Assembly (NCBI GenBank): GCA_947073545.1 | Contig: CAMTMP010000004.1 | Coordinates: 62,001-126,000, forward strand | Direction: 5' to 3' | DNA from: an uncultured bacterium | Lineage (GTDB): Bacteria; Bacillota; Clostridia; Lachnospirales; Lachnospiraceae | Length of the DNA stretch: 64,000 nt | In this document: piece after piece, positions 9,512-18,069 of the stretch | Layout: each line of letters opens with the position of its first letter | How positions within the stretch are numbered: the stretch's first letter is position 1 | The notes under the pieces: generated by a model | Database searches by the model: none | Told to the model about the DNA's origin: nothing | What the model saw: only the letters and a program-made list of their open reading frames with translations | Position numbers and translations under genes: made by a program

Positions 9512-10627
9512 TTAAAATAAAACCGTATGCATATTCCTGTTTCCCTCGTAACCCATCTGTTCGAGTTTCCCTACGGCTTTAGAAAAAGACAATTTCCCCA
9601 GCGTCATAAACAAGACTGTCATATTGCTGTCCATCCTCTCCAGATCCACATCTTTACAGAGCGTTACGCCTTCTATAGAGTCCAGATAATTATCGAGAAT
9701 AATAAAATCGGCAATCCCTCTTTTCTTCAATCCCTCCGCGATGTATCTGCCTATCTGCCCATACCCGTATATCACTATCTTTTTTCCTGCATATTGCTCT
9801 GCGTTTTCCAACAATTTATCAGCCTGCCGCACATACTTGAGAGGAATCGTAAATCCCGCATCGTACTTTATAACCTCCCCTCCAAATCCCAGCTTGAAAT
9901 CTGCTATCGCTTTCAGTTCCTCGTTATAATCACCCGCTCCGCCCATGTCATATGTTATGAATCCGAGCTTTTTAAATCCAACCATATCCATAAAATGCAG
10001 CATCCGATTTGCCCGTCCTATCATATTACGGTACTCCGAATTTTCCGCTTCCCGAAACAGAGAGCTGGACGTAGCGAGCATCACCCTTCCTCCCTCTTTG
10101 TCTACATAGTAAGCATGCTCTACCAATGTTTTCCCGGCTTTATCGCAGCATCTGGAAATCGAGTACTTTCCCTGTTCAACCAGTGCCCTTACACGGTTTT
10201 CATCAATATGCCTCATATCTTTCAAATCTGCAAAATCATTATAAAACGCAATATACTCCTCCATGTCCTCTCTGCCTATTTCGACAGTAAGCTCTGTGTA
10301 CAATCCGTCCCTTTCCAATGCCCGCTTTACTTTATATCTTGTATTTTTACTCATGTGTTCTAAGATTTCATCTTCTGTCTGCTTTAAGGAAATATCTATG
10401 GATTTGGCCTCTCTGCCCCATCTCCCGTCGTATTCACAATATGCTAAGACCTCTTTATACTTATTATAAATATCTATATTGACATACTTGGGATAACACA
10501 CCTGAAGAAAATCATACTTGCTGTATTTCTTATCGATTGTCTCACTGTCTAAATGCTCGCTCCAATAAGTACAGCAAATAGAATTTCCGCAACCGTCGTC
10601 ATAATGAAATTCCATTTTTATCTCCAT
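9512..10627 (-). CDS. FemAB/GNAT-like acyltransferase with C-terminal Rossmann-like module
   Basis: Residues ~1-270 resemble FemAB-type or GNAT-fold acyl/aminoacyl transferases: MSKNTRYKVKRALERDG is the typical S-x-x-x-R-x-x-x-K-x-A helix of this group, with YYVDKEGGRVMLATSSSLF and TYDMGGAG later. From about residue 280 the shared module follows (KKIVIYGYGQIGRYIAEGL). I chose ATG 10627 over the TTG at 10651; an ATG at 10615 has GGAG six bases upstream and is equally possible. It may acylate an amino-sugar of the glycan. The donor is unknown. Confidence 0.75.
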   Translation of the reverse strand: MEIKMEFHYDDGCGNSICCTYWSEHLDSETIDKKYSKYDFLQVCYPKYVNIDIYNKYKEVLAYCEYDGRWGREAKSIDISLKQTEDEILEHMSKNTRYKVKRALERDGLYTELTVEIGREDMEEYIAFYNDFADLKDMRHIDENRVRALVEQGKYSISRCCDKAGKTLVEHAYYVDKEGGRVMLATSSSLFREAENSEYRNMIGRANRMLHFMDMVGFKKLGFITYDMGGAGDYNEELKAIADFKLGFGGEVIKYDAGFTIPLKYVRQADKLLENAEQYAGKKIVIYGYGQIGRYIAEGLKKRGIADFIILDNYLDSIEGVTLCKDVDLERMDSNMTVLFMTLGKLSFSKAVGKLEQMGYEGNRNMHTVLF

Positions 10628-10705
10628 TTCTGTGCTGCCTTCTGCCCACAAAACTCACAATTTATAACTTAAATATGCAGTCCTTGCCTCTCTCGACCAA
10701 AAGGC

Positions 10706-11866
10706 TCAATCCGCGGTCTCGGGAAGATTTATATAATTCCCCAATATCAAATCCCAGTGCGGAGGTGTAAAATCGGCACATCCGGACCAGGTGTAAAATG
10801 TCATTTCACCAAAATATATAATGTCGTCAATAATATACCAATCAACCCTCACGTGAGGTATTCCTGCTGACAATATCTCACTCAGCTCGATTAGCTCATC
10901 CCACTGCTCAGGCTTTTGTATATCCTTTCCGGAATTTTTATAGGATGCATACCAAGGCATATGGTTAAAATTCAGATCATACGAATCGTTTGTCCTTTTA
11001 TCAAAAGAGTCATGGGCAATCCCTATGCAGACCGTAACGTATCCCACCTTACCGTCAAAACAGGACAATTTATACTCCACAGAGTCCGGTTTTCCCAAGG
11101 TATCTATGTATTTTTCCGCAATAATGCGGGGTTTTACGCCTTTATATACCCACTCAAGGCAATAGTCATAATAGTTCACATGTAAGCTTCTCTCCAATGT
11201 CTCTTTTGCCGCTTGTCTGTCAAAATTATTTTTGTCAGTGACTATAACAAATGTTCCCGAATCATGCGTACATTTCAGAATAAACTGATCGGGCAAAGTG
11301 TCAAAATCTATGTCCTCGAAACGCTCCCACACACCGTATGCCGGAATTACATGTTCACTTCCTATTTTCTTTGCCACATAGTCCTTTACCTCATATTTAT
11401 CAGCAAGCGTTGCATACAGTGGATTGTGATCGTGCAATTTCAGCCACTGCAGCTTCTCATTAAAGGTTTTGGGATGCTTTAAATCCGGCACATATTTCAT
11501 ACGATCAATGAAAAAAGCCTTTAAAAACAATTCTTCATTCTTCTGGCATTCCTTTATTTCATCCTGCAGGTTGTCTGCGTAATCTATCTCTAATTTCTGA
11601 AGCTCGGCCACGATTTCTTTCTCGGCCCTTTTTGATGAAACTGCCACAAACACAAAGCTGTCCGCCGGAATCTCCGATATATCCACACAAAAATAGTCAT
11701 TGTAAATAATAGAACCCTGTTTCGCCTGATCCCTGTCGATAAAACCGTCGAATCCTATACCCTCCGAATCCAAAAACAGCCCTAAACTGATTCCCAATAC
11801 CGACGTACCCCTGATATAAATGTGTCTTTTTGCATTCTCCTGTGCCAACTCACAAATTCTGTTCAT
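10706..11866 (-). CDS. TupA-like ATP-grasp protein with N-terminal Rossmann-like module
   Basis: The N-terminus (about 15-110) is the shared module (RHIYIRGTSVLGISLGLFL, then SFVFVAVSSKRAE). From about 120 on the protein matches the TupA-like ATP-grasp family found in capsule and teichuronopeptide loci: HPKTFNEKLQWLKLHD, YATLADKYEVKDYVAKKIG, FILKCTHDSGTFVIV and RVDWYIIDDIIYFGEMTFY, the last with the acidic Mg-ATP residues. Such enzymes are thought to form amide-like links on glycans. AGGAG lies nine bases before ATG 11866; the adjacent TTG (11869) is an alternative start. Confidence 0.85.
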   Translation of the reverse strand: MNRICELAQENAKRHIYIRGTSVLGISLGLFLDSEGIGFDGFIDRDQAKQGSIIYNDYFCVDISEIPADSFVFVAVSSKRAEKEIVAELQKLEIDYADNLQDEIKECQKNEELFLKAFFIDRMKYVPDLKHPKTFNEKLQWLKLHDHNPLYATLADKYEVKDYVAKKIGSEHVIPAYGVWERFEDIDFDTLPDQFILKCTHDSGTFVIVTDKNNFDRQAAKETLERSLHVNYYDYCLEWVYKGVKPRIIAEKYIDTLGKPDSVEYKLSCFDGKVGYVTVCIGIAHDSFDKRTNDSYDLNFNHMPWYASYKNSGKDIQKPEQWDELIELSEILSAGIPHVRVDWYIIDDIIYFGEMTFYTWSGCADFTPPHWDLILGNYINLPETAD

Positions 11867-11909
11867 CAATGTAATCTCCTCTTTTCTTTCTAAAATTTAC
11901 TTTATTATC

Positions 11910-12392
11910 CTAGACAAGATCAAAGACAATATCCTCTATCGAAACGATCGGATAGTCGATAATCTGCTTGAGCATATTTTCTATTACGCCATATGAAGAG
12001 ACAGGTGTCACTACAATGACATCCACCTCCGGCAAGTCGTCAGTAGGTGCATATACGTTTTTCTCGCCTTTCACATAGCTTTCGTTCTTATCAATAAAAT
12101 ATACAGTCTCCACATAAGATGAGCCCGACAGCTCTTCCGCCAAGCGTTGTCCGAGAAACGCAAAGCCATAGATCCCTACCCTCGCATAATGATTATCAAT
12201 AAAAAATTGTTCGATGTTAATTCCTCTGTTCTTTATCATTAACCATTGATTCAAAGTATGGAAATATGCTTCCGCACGCTCTGCCCTTCTCTTTTGTACA
12301 GCTAAAGCCGCTCTTCCGGATTTGCATACAGTATACCCTCCTGCCAAAATGCCAATAAGAGCGCCCGCCGCTCCCGCTAACGCATTGTTCAT
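11910..12392 (-). CDS. Free-standing, membrane-anchored Rossmann-like module protein
   Basis: A 160-residue protein with an N-terminal hydrophobic segment (ALAGAAGALIGILAGGYTV), a charged helix containing LNQWLMIKNRGI, and the shared module with ARVGIYGFAFLGQRLAEEL. It ends with DLPEVDVIVVTPVSSYG and YPIVSIEDIVF, closely paralleling the proteins at 7085 and 14791. Its ATG overlaps the stop of the upstream GT4 gene as ATGA, and GGGAG precedes it, so the two proteins are translationally coupled. No catalytic domain is visible. A scaffold or membrane-tethering role for the GT4 enzyme is inferred from this repeated arrangement. Confidence 0.8.
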   Translation of the reverse strand: MNNALAGAAGALIGILAGGYTVCKSGRAALAVQKRRAERAEAYFHTLNQWLMIKNRGINIEQFFIDNHYARVGIYGFAFLGQRLAEELSGSSYVETVYFIDKNESYVKGEKNVYAPTDDLPEVDVIVVTPVSSYGVIENMLKQIIDYPIVSIEDIVFDLV

Positions 12393-13621
12393 TGTTTTCT
12401 CCCTATTACCGCCCTGTAGTAATCCATCATATATTTATAAAAATTTTCCGAACTCATTTGTGAAACACGCTTTAATGTATTTGCCCGGAACCGCTGCCGT
12501 TCTGATTCCTCCATTGCCAACACCCGACCGACCGCGCTGACCAGCTCTTCCGGATTATCTTGGTCAGTCAAAAAGCCGTTATAGCCATCCTTGATCAGCT
12601 GGCTGACTCCCGACCTATAAGTACTGACAACAATTTTTCCGTGCTCCATCGCTTCTATGCATGTATTGGGAAGATTCTCAAATCTGTAGGGTAGAAGACA
12701 AAATTCAGCATTCTCTATCAGCGTACCAAGAATTGTCCTGTCTCCCAAATCACCCAAATAGATCACTCGCTTTGCATACTCTCCGGCAGCCGCCATTATC
12801 TGCGGGATTGCCGGAGACAGCCTGCCTTTTCCGTCACTGATTCCCAAATCCTTTCCCGCTATCACAAAGTAAAACTCCGGATTGTTTTTTACCATCTTCC
12901 ATACTGCGTCAATTAAAAGCCTTGCATTTTTATGGTTGCTCAACGCGCCAAAATACAGATAATACTTTTTCCCTGACAGCTCCTTGGGCAAAGTGGTATT
13001 TTGCATATTCTGTACCGGCATCGCCGGACTCTCTTTTACGGAAACTGTCTTTTTCAATACTCTTTCTGCAAGCATAGCGGTTAATCTGCACGGCGCAAAA
13101 ACGGCATCTGCCCTTCTCATAGCCGCGAAATCAATCTTCTGCGCTGGTAAAATCGGAACCGAACCTATATTGGCCGAATTGAAATCGGCCTTTCTCGCCT
13201 CCAGTCCAACAGGGGAAAAACTTGACATCCTTACAATGGCCGGTATCTTTCTGTTTCTAAACAACGCTAACGCCCCCAGATGCGTATATTGGACAACATC
13301 CACCTTCTCCTCTTTGTCGATTTGAGCAATCCGCTTATTCACTAAATAGCTGTTCCAGACAGAAGCCGCCACTCCTTTTAGCTCCTTATTTCCAAGTTTC
13401 GACAATATAAGATCCCGTTCCACTGTATTTTGCGGTATTCTGACAACCCGCACATTTTTCTCATACTCAAACGTATTGCCTCGTTTTGACAAAACAATAA
13501 CCGTCACCCGGTTTCCCTTCCGGGCATATATGTGTGCCGCCTTTGCGATATACTGCGCCAGACCTCCGCAGCTTTCTATGCCTTCCGACAAAAATTCAAC
13601 TGTTGCAAATACAATATGCAT
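12389..13621 (-). CDS. GT4-family glycosyltransferase
   Basis: This 410-residue protein is a GT-B fold glycosyltransferase. The N-terminal half has FLSEGIESCGGLAQYIAKAA, the donor-accepting glycine loop of GT4 enzymes. The C-terminal half has KYYLYFGALSNHKNARLLI and the E-x7-E region in LPYRFENLPNTCIEAMEHGK. It would add a sugar from a nucleotide donor at the cytoplasmic face. It has no fused Rossmann-like module, but its stop codon overlaps the start of a free-standing membrane-anchored copy, matching the pattern seen with the deacetylase and the methyltransferase at 15268. Confidence 0.9.
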   Translation of the reverse strand: MHIVFATVEFLSEGIESCGGLAQYIAKAAHIYARKGNRVTVIVLSKRGNTFEYEKNVRVVRIPQNTVERDLILSKLGNKELKGVAASVWNSYLVNKRIAQIDKEEKVDVVQYTHLGALALFRNRKIPAIVRMSSFSPVGLEARKADFNSANIGSVPILPAQKIDFAAMRRADAVFAPCRLTAMLAERVLKKTVSVKESPAMPVQNMQNTTLPKELSGKKYYLYFGALSNHKNARLLIDAVWKMVKNNPEFYFVIAGKDLGISDGKGRLSPAIPQIMAAAGEYAKRVIYLGDLGDRTILGTLIENAEFCLLPYRFENLPNTCIEAMEHGKIVVSTYRSGVSQLIKDGYNGFLTDQDNPEELVSAVGRVLAMEESERQRFRANTLKRVSQMSSENFYKYMMDYYRAVIGRKQ

Positions 13622-13628
13622 TGTGCCG

Positions 13629-14765
13629 CTACCCCTCAGCTTTTGCTTCTTCGTACCGATGCTTTGTTACCTCAAATTTTCCGGTCTTCCTCAAGTTGCT
13701 TCCCAGCTTTCCTAAATCCTTCGCTGTATAACCACGCTTCCAGACTGCATAAAACAGCGACAACTGGTCTCTGCATGAATAATGCAAAATCTCATCCCAC
13801 CATATATTCATAATGTCAATACATGACTGTTTATTGTGCTCCCTCACCAATACCCCGTTTTCGGAAGTCCCAAACTGAAACGGAAACCCCTGCTCGCTGT
13901 ATCTTCTCATCTGCTCGCGTACCGTATCCGGATCATCGCCCCCCAGTCCCGAAAGAATGATGCCCACCGCATTGGCATACAAATCGCAGTAATGCTCCAA
14001 TTCATGTACACCTATACCCACATTTCCTATCCTATATATCAAATCAGAAATTTTTTGTTTAATTCGCAGGCTGCCGTCAACGTAAATAGAGTATTTATAT
14101 TGAGGGAAAAAATAATGGGGATGCAATTTGCAGTATCTATTTATCCTGATTGGATTATCAATTTTTGCCGCTTCTGTACACGACAAATCTATCCATCGAT
14201 ACACCCCTAAGTTATCCGGCTTTTCCATACCACAAAAATAATAATCACAATTCTCTTCTATTACTTCAGGCTGTTTTAATTCATCAAAATCATTGACGAC
14301 GCAGGTGTACACCGCAACTCTCTCATTCTCTGATTTATCCCTTTTATAGTCCCCCATTTCACCGGATTCTGATGTGCGGAGCTTTTCCGGCAGCTTGAAT
14401 CCAAAATAATATTCCATCACCTGTCTGTCGTGAAATACTCTTTCATCAACATAAACATAATCGTTTCCAATCTCGTCCAGCTGGTTTCCCACTGCTTTCC
14501 GATATTTAGACGGCATTAATATCAGACATAGTAAATTGCTGTATTTTTTCAGATCATTTGGCGAAATACATGTGATACCGTCTATAATCTCCCTGCCCCA
14601 CAAATTTGAATTGTTATCCACAAAAAAATATATTTTCCCCGCTATGTCCCTGACAAGCTGATAGTATGTTCCTCTCCCATATCTCCCTGCTCCGAAGATC
14701 GCCACCCCGTCATATCTATGTATAAAATCGATCAACCCCACATCATGGTTCCACTTATCAGACAT
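13629..14765 (-). CDS. Glycosyltransferase-like protein (DUF616/TOD1-like) with N-terminal Rossmann-like module
   Basis: Residues ~15-120 are the shared module (GVAIFGAGRYGRGTYYQL, then LLCLILMPSKYRKAV). The C-terminal part, from about 150, resembles the TOD1/MUCI70-like (DUF616) glycosyltransferase group: RVAVYTCVVNDFDEL, WIDLSC, NRYCKLHPHYFFPQYKYS and YVDGSLRI, the last with the acidic residue expected to bind the nucleotide-sugar metal. It starts 7 nt upstream of the next gene region and is part of the operon. Family membership rests on motif similarity only. Confidence 0.7.
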   Translation of the reverse strand: MSDKWNHDVGLIDFIHRYDGVAIFGAGRYGRGTYYQLVRDIAGKIYFFVDNNSNLWGREIIDGITCISPNDLKKYSNLLCLILMPSKYRKAVGNQLDEIGNDYVYVDERVFHDRQVMEYYFGFKLPEKLRTSESGEMGDYKRDKSENERVAVYTCVVNDFDELKQPEVIEENCDYYFCGMEKPDNLGVYRWIDLSCTEAAKIDNPIRINRYCKLHPHYFFPQYKYSIYVDGSLRIKQKISDLIYRIGNVGIGVHELEHYCDLYANAVGIILSGLGGDDPDTVREQMRRYSEQGFPFQFGTSENGVLVREHNKQSCIDIMNIWWDEILHYSCRDQLSLFYAVWKRGYTAKDLGKLGSNLRKTGKFEVTKHRYEEAKAEG

Positions 14766-14790
14766 ATATTTTATACCCTGCCAAAATTCA

Positions 14791-15264
14791 TTACGGCGCC
14801 TCTCTGTTCAAAATTTCACTGATTGACACAATAGGAATCCTAGTCCGCTTTGACAATACGTCATATATCTCAGCATGAGAGAATACCGGAGTAACTACAA
14901 TACAATCTACATCAGGTATATCCGCATCCACCCCTATGACTGCTCCGTCCACATCTGCGTGCGCCGCTTTATCCATCACCGCAGCAATCTCAATATCTGT
15001 TTTCTCCAATGCCTGCTGCAGTCTGGTACCGGCAAATCCGTTGCCGTAAATCAGAATCCTCTTATAATGATTCTCCTGAAAATATCGCTCGACACGACCG
15101 CCTGAATAAAGAAACGCAACCCACTCATTAAACAGCATCATATTGGCAGAATTTCTGTCCGCTCTCGTCTGATAATCATTAATCATATCTACAAGCATTT
15201 TCCCACCCATATAAAAACCGCCAAAAAAGGAGAACAGCCCGACTATATATGCACTTTTTTTCAT
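14791..15264 (-). CDS. Free-standing, membrane-anchored Rossmann-like module protein
   Basis: A 157-residue protein with an N-terminal hydrophobic segment (AYIVGLFSFFGGFYMGG), a linker containing LFNEWVAFLYSGGRVERYF, and the module with KRILIYGNGFAGTRLQQAL. The tail DIPDVDCIVVTPVFSHAEI and IPIVSISEIL matches the other two membrane-anchored copies. It lies 3 nt behind the class I methyltransferase gene (15268-15930), which has no fused module. Function is not known. A partner or tether for that methyltransferase is an inference from gene order. Confidence 0.8.
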   Translation of the reverse strand: MKKSAYIVGLFSFFGGFYMGGKMLVDMINDYQTRADRNSANMMLFNEWVAFLYSGGRVERYFQENHYKRILIYGNGFAGTRLQQALEKTDIEIAAVMDKAAHADVDGAVIGVDADIPDVDCIVVTPVFSHAEIYDVLSKRTRIPIVSISEILNREAP

Positions 15265-15267
15265 CCG

Positions 15268-15930
15268 TCAATTCTCCTTTCTGCATAAAAAAACAACCTT
15301 CGGTGTGCTGCACCTGTCTTTATTTCCTGTAATTTTCCTTTCGCTCCAGCATTGATAATCCAATCCGTTCTTCTTCAAAAATTTTTTCATTTTAGAAATA
15401 TTGATAAAGTGTCTGCCATATACTTCGTTTACATGAATCCCCAAAAATCTGTAATATTTTTCCTTTAGCGCGCTCCACCTGATTTTCAGACAACACGGGC
15501 TGTTTTCATCCATGACGTCAAACACAAGATACCCCCTGCTTTTTGTCATGGAAATCATTTTAAGAAGCGTATCGTAAAAGTCCGGAATATACCAGCTTGC
15601 ACGTACACAATAGATCGTATCCCATTGCTCCGATCCCCTATAACTCATTACATCTCCGACCCAGATTCCCTCTTCATTTCCCAGTTCTTTTCTGGCCGAC
15701 ATAACCGAAGATTCCGCCAAGTCACACCCATCGACCACAATCCCTTTCTCTTTCAGAGCGGTGCCGATCGGCCAGCCTGTCCCGATTCCCACTTCAAACA
15801 CTTTCCCCGGATTTGACTTTGCTATAAGCCTGACAAGATTCTGTTCATACGGCGCATACCCATACCTTCTGCTTTGTACCGACCAGAATTTGTCATATAC
15901 TTTATTAAAATATTCAGACTCATTTCCCAT
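15268..15930 (-). CDS. Class I SAM-dependent methyltransferase
   Basis: This 220-residue protein has the SAM-binding loop VFEVGIGTGWPIG, an acidic strand-2 end (VDGCDLAESSV) and a motif IV region near WDTIYCVRASWYIPDF, followed by SRGYLVFDVMDE. Length is normal for small-molecule methyltransferases. Within this operon it could methylate a sugar or the end of a growing chain. It is tightly coupled to the downstream membrane-anchored Rossmann-like protein (3 nt) and lies 34 nt after the aminotransferase gene. Confidence 0.85.
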   Translation of the reverse strand: MGNESEYFNKVYDKFWSVQSRRYGYAPYEQNLVRLIAKSNPGKVFEVGIGTGWPIGTALKEKGIVVDGCDLAESSVMSARKELGNEEGIWVGDVMSYRGSEQWDTIYCVRASWYIPDFYDTLLKMISMTKSRGYLVFDVMDENSPCCLKIRWSALKEKYYRFLGIHVNEVYGRHFINISKMKKFLKKNGLDYQCWSERKITGNKDRCSTPKVVFLCRKEN

Positions 15931-15964
15931 TCACAGATTCCTCCTGACTATGACGCCCTATATT

Positions 15965-17005
15965 TCAAGGATTTTTAACCAGATACTTTCGCAGCTCTTC
16001 CACAGTCAGTTCCGCCTTATCCCAGCCATGGTAAATCGGGGCACATTTATGATGCCCGGCCACCCAATAGCTGTTAGGCAAATTCAACTTTGTCCCCTCT
16101 ATTTCGTTTCCAAAATCTGTGGCGTTAAAAACCTTTCCCGTCTCTTCCGTCAGATTCTGATCAAATACAATGTATTTGTAATATCCCGATTCCATCCCTT
16201 TGGGAAAAATCACACGATTATCAAATATCTGATCGTATTTTTCTGCCAGTCTTCTCTTCCATTCCAAAATGCGCGGAAGGCGCTCTATCTGGACAATTCC
16301 CAGCGCCGCTGTAAACTCACTGATTCTATAATTAAATCCCTCCTTCATGGGATAGGTTACGACGTTTCCGTTGATAACTTCCTTTCCATAGTTGCGAAAC
16401 TTTTTCATCCACGCGATCAAGTCCTTATCACGGCTTACAATCATACCTCCCTCGCCAAGCGGCATGGTCTTCGTCGCGTAAAAGCTATAGCTTCCCGCCA
16501 GTCCATACCCGCCTGCCGTTTTTCCGTTCCACGTGGCTCCGTGTGCATGTGCACAGTCCTCTATAAGCGCTATACCGTGTTCTTTGCAGAACGCCGCAAT
16601 CTTTTCCACCTCAAAGGCAATGTGTCCGCCAATATGCACAACAATCACCGCTTTGGTATTCGGTGTGACCTTGCTGACCATATCGGCATAGTTCATACAC
16701 AGGTCTTCCTTATTGCAATCCGCATACACGACCGATGCACCCGCCTTTTTTGCTGCCTGCGCCGTGGCCCAAAATGTGTTCGCAGGTACAATAACTTCCT
16801 TTCCCCTTACGTTCACATATTCCAGGATGGAAAGCAGACCTGCTCCGCCGCTTGTCACGGCGCAGGCATTCAACCCTGTAAACTCTTGAAACTTTTCCTC
16901 AAATCTTCTGGTCATATTCCCGTCTGACCAAAAATTAGATGCAAATACCTCGTCTAACAGCTTGTAATATTTTTTTCGATCTTCTTCCTCAAAAGGCAGT
17001 ACCAT
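15965..17005 (-). CDS. DegT/DnrJ/EryC1/StrS-family PLP aminotransferase
   Basis: This 346-residue protein has the family signature: NTFWATAQAA near 76-85, LIEDCAHAHGATW with Asp150 for the PLP ring nitrogen, and YSFYATKTMPLGEGG with the PLP-binding Lys179. It would transaminate a keto-sugar nucleotide to an amino-sugar, using glutamate. No dedicated sugar-4,6-dehydratase is obvious nearby, although the two SDRs could supply a keto-sugar. The length is slightly short of the usual 370, but the catalytic residues are present. Confidence 0.9.
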   Translation of the reverse strand: MVLPFEEEDRKKYYKLLDEVFASNFWSDGNMTRRFEEKFQEFTGLNACAVTSGGAGLLSILEYVNVRGKEVIVPANTFWATAQAAKKAGASVVYADCNKEDLCMNYADMVSKVTPNTKAVIVVHIGGHIAFEVEKIAAFCKEHGIALIEDCAHAHGATWNGKTAGGYGLAGSYSFYATKTMPLGEGGMIVSRDKDLIAWMKKFRNYGKEVINGNVVTYPMKEGFNYRISEFTAALGIVQIERLPRILEWKRRLAEKYDQIFDNRVIFPKGMESGYYKYIVFDQNLTEETGKVFNATDFGNEIEGTKLNLPNSYWVAGHHKCAPIYHGWDKAELTVEELRKYLVKNP

Positions 17006-17022
17006 CTCTTTTCCTCCTCTAC

Positions 17023-18069
17023 TTAAATGAAGCGCTTGGAATGTACATTCTCTAACTGTTCCAGCACCATATTAAATCCGGTTACTCTGCATGCGCTGCA
17101 GCCGTTCTGACACTTTTCGTCCAGAAGTTTCTGACTGACTTCTTCGTGATAAGGCGAAAGCCATATTTCCTCAAATGTACTCTGATGAAGGTTACCCAAC
17201 ACAATGCTGTCCAACCGTCTTTTTTCACAAAGAGCCACATCTCCGTTTGCGTGAATGATAGAAGTAAGCGTATGCGCGATACAGGGAAGTCCGGCATTTT
17301 TATCAATTACCCTGTCTGAAATTGTCAGCATATATTTAATCCTTGTTTTTTCCGTATATTCCGCAAGCTGTCTGCGCAGCTCTAACAGATCCTTCAGCGA
17401 GGGCGTAATGCTGCCTGCCTCTTCTACCGGTCTCAGATAAATATAGTCAACCCCGATTTCATCCAGCCTTCCAATCAATTCCAGCAAATTCCCCTGATTT
17501 CTTGTGGTCAAAACATATCCGACACCTAAATATGTATTCTGTGGCGCTCTCGCCTCAGACATTCTGACAAGGTTGTCCATTACCCGGTCGAAGCAATCCA
17601 CTCCTTTTTCCTTTTGATATTCCTCACGGGTGCTGGAATCCAGAGATACCCTTATCCATTTCAGCCCGTCTATGCAGTCAGATATATCGACGGTGCCATT
17701 AGAAATCAATCCCATATCCACATGCTGCCGCTTGCCGCTCTGTATGATTTCTCGAAAATGCGGATGTAGTGTCGGCTCGCCGCCGCCCTCCAATGTAACC
17801 CCTGTTTGGCATCTGCCAAGCTGGGAAAAAAGCTCGCCTACAATCTGCATGTCCAAGGTCGCCCCATTTTGCCGCAGCTCCTTATCTGTGCACCATTCGC
17901 ATTTCAGGTTACAGATATCTGTCAAATGGAGTTCCACGCTGACCGGAAACATCTCATCCAGCCTCTTATTCCCGCGTCGAACCTCCAAAATGGAATCTAT
18001 TTTCTCTTTATTCAACAAAAGCTTCAGTTTGTCATATTCAAATTCACTCCAATAATTTTTGTATCTCAT
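17023..18069 (-). CDS. Radical SAM protein with SPASM-like C-terminus
   Basis: The [4Fe-4S]-SAM motif C-x3-C-x2-C appears as CNLKCEWC near the N-terminus, followed by VTLEGGGEPTLHPHF (the GGE motif). The C-terminal cysteines (GLPCIAHT, DVALCEKRR, CQNGCSAC) suggest an auxiliary cluster as in SPASM proteins. I chose ATG 18069: GGGAG lies upstream and it overlaps the preceding stop as ATGA. Longer starts (GTG 18096) have no ribosome binding site. Unlike the other four radical SAM proteins here it has no Rossmann-like module. Substrate unknown. Confidence 0.85.
   Translation of the reverse strand: MRYKNYWSEFEYDKLKLLLNKEKIDSILEVRRGNKRLDEMFPVSVELHLTDICNLKCEWCTDKELRQNGATLDMQIVGELFSQLGRCQTGVTLEGGGEPTLHPHFREIIQSGKRQHVDMGLISNGTVDISDCIDGLKWIRVSLDSSTREEYQKEKGVDCFDRVMDNLVRMSEARAPQNTYLGVGYVLTTRNQGNLLELIGRLDEIGVDYIYLRPVEEAGSITPSLKDLLELRRQLAEYTEKTRIKYMLTISDRVIDKNAGLPCIAHTLTSIIHANGDVALCEKRRLDSIVLGNLHQSTFEEIWLSPYHEEVSQKLLDEKCQNGCSACRVTGFNMVLEQLENVHSKRFI

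Noticed and set aside
15761..16927. 388-codon open frame on the plus strand opposite the aminotransferase and methyltransferase genes
   Set aside because: It is antisense to two genes with complete catalytic motifs, has no recognisable domain and crosses an intergenic region; it is a shadow frame.
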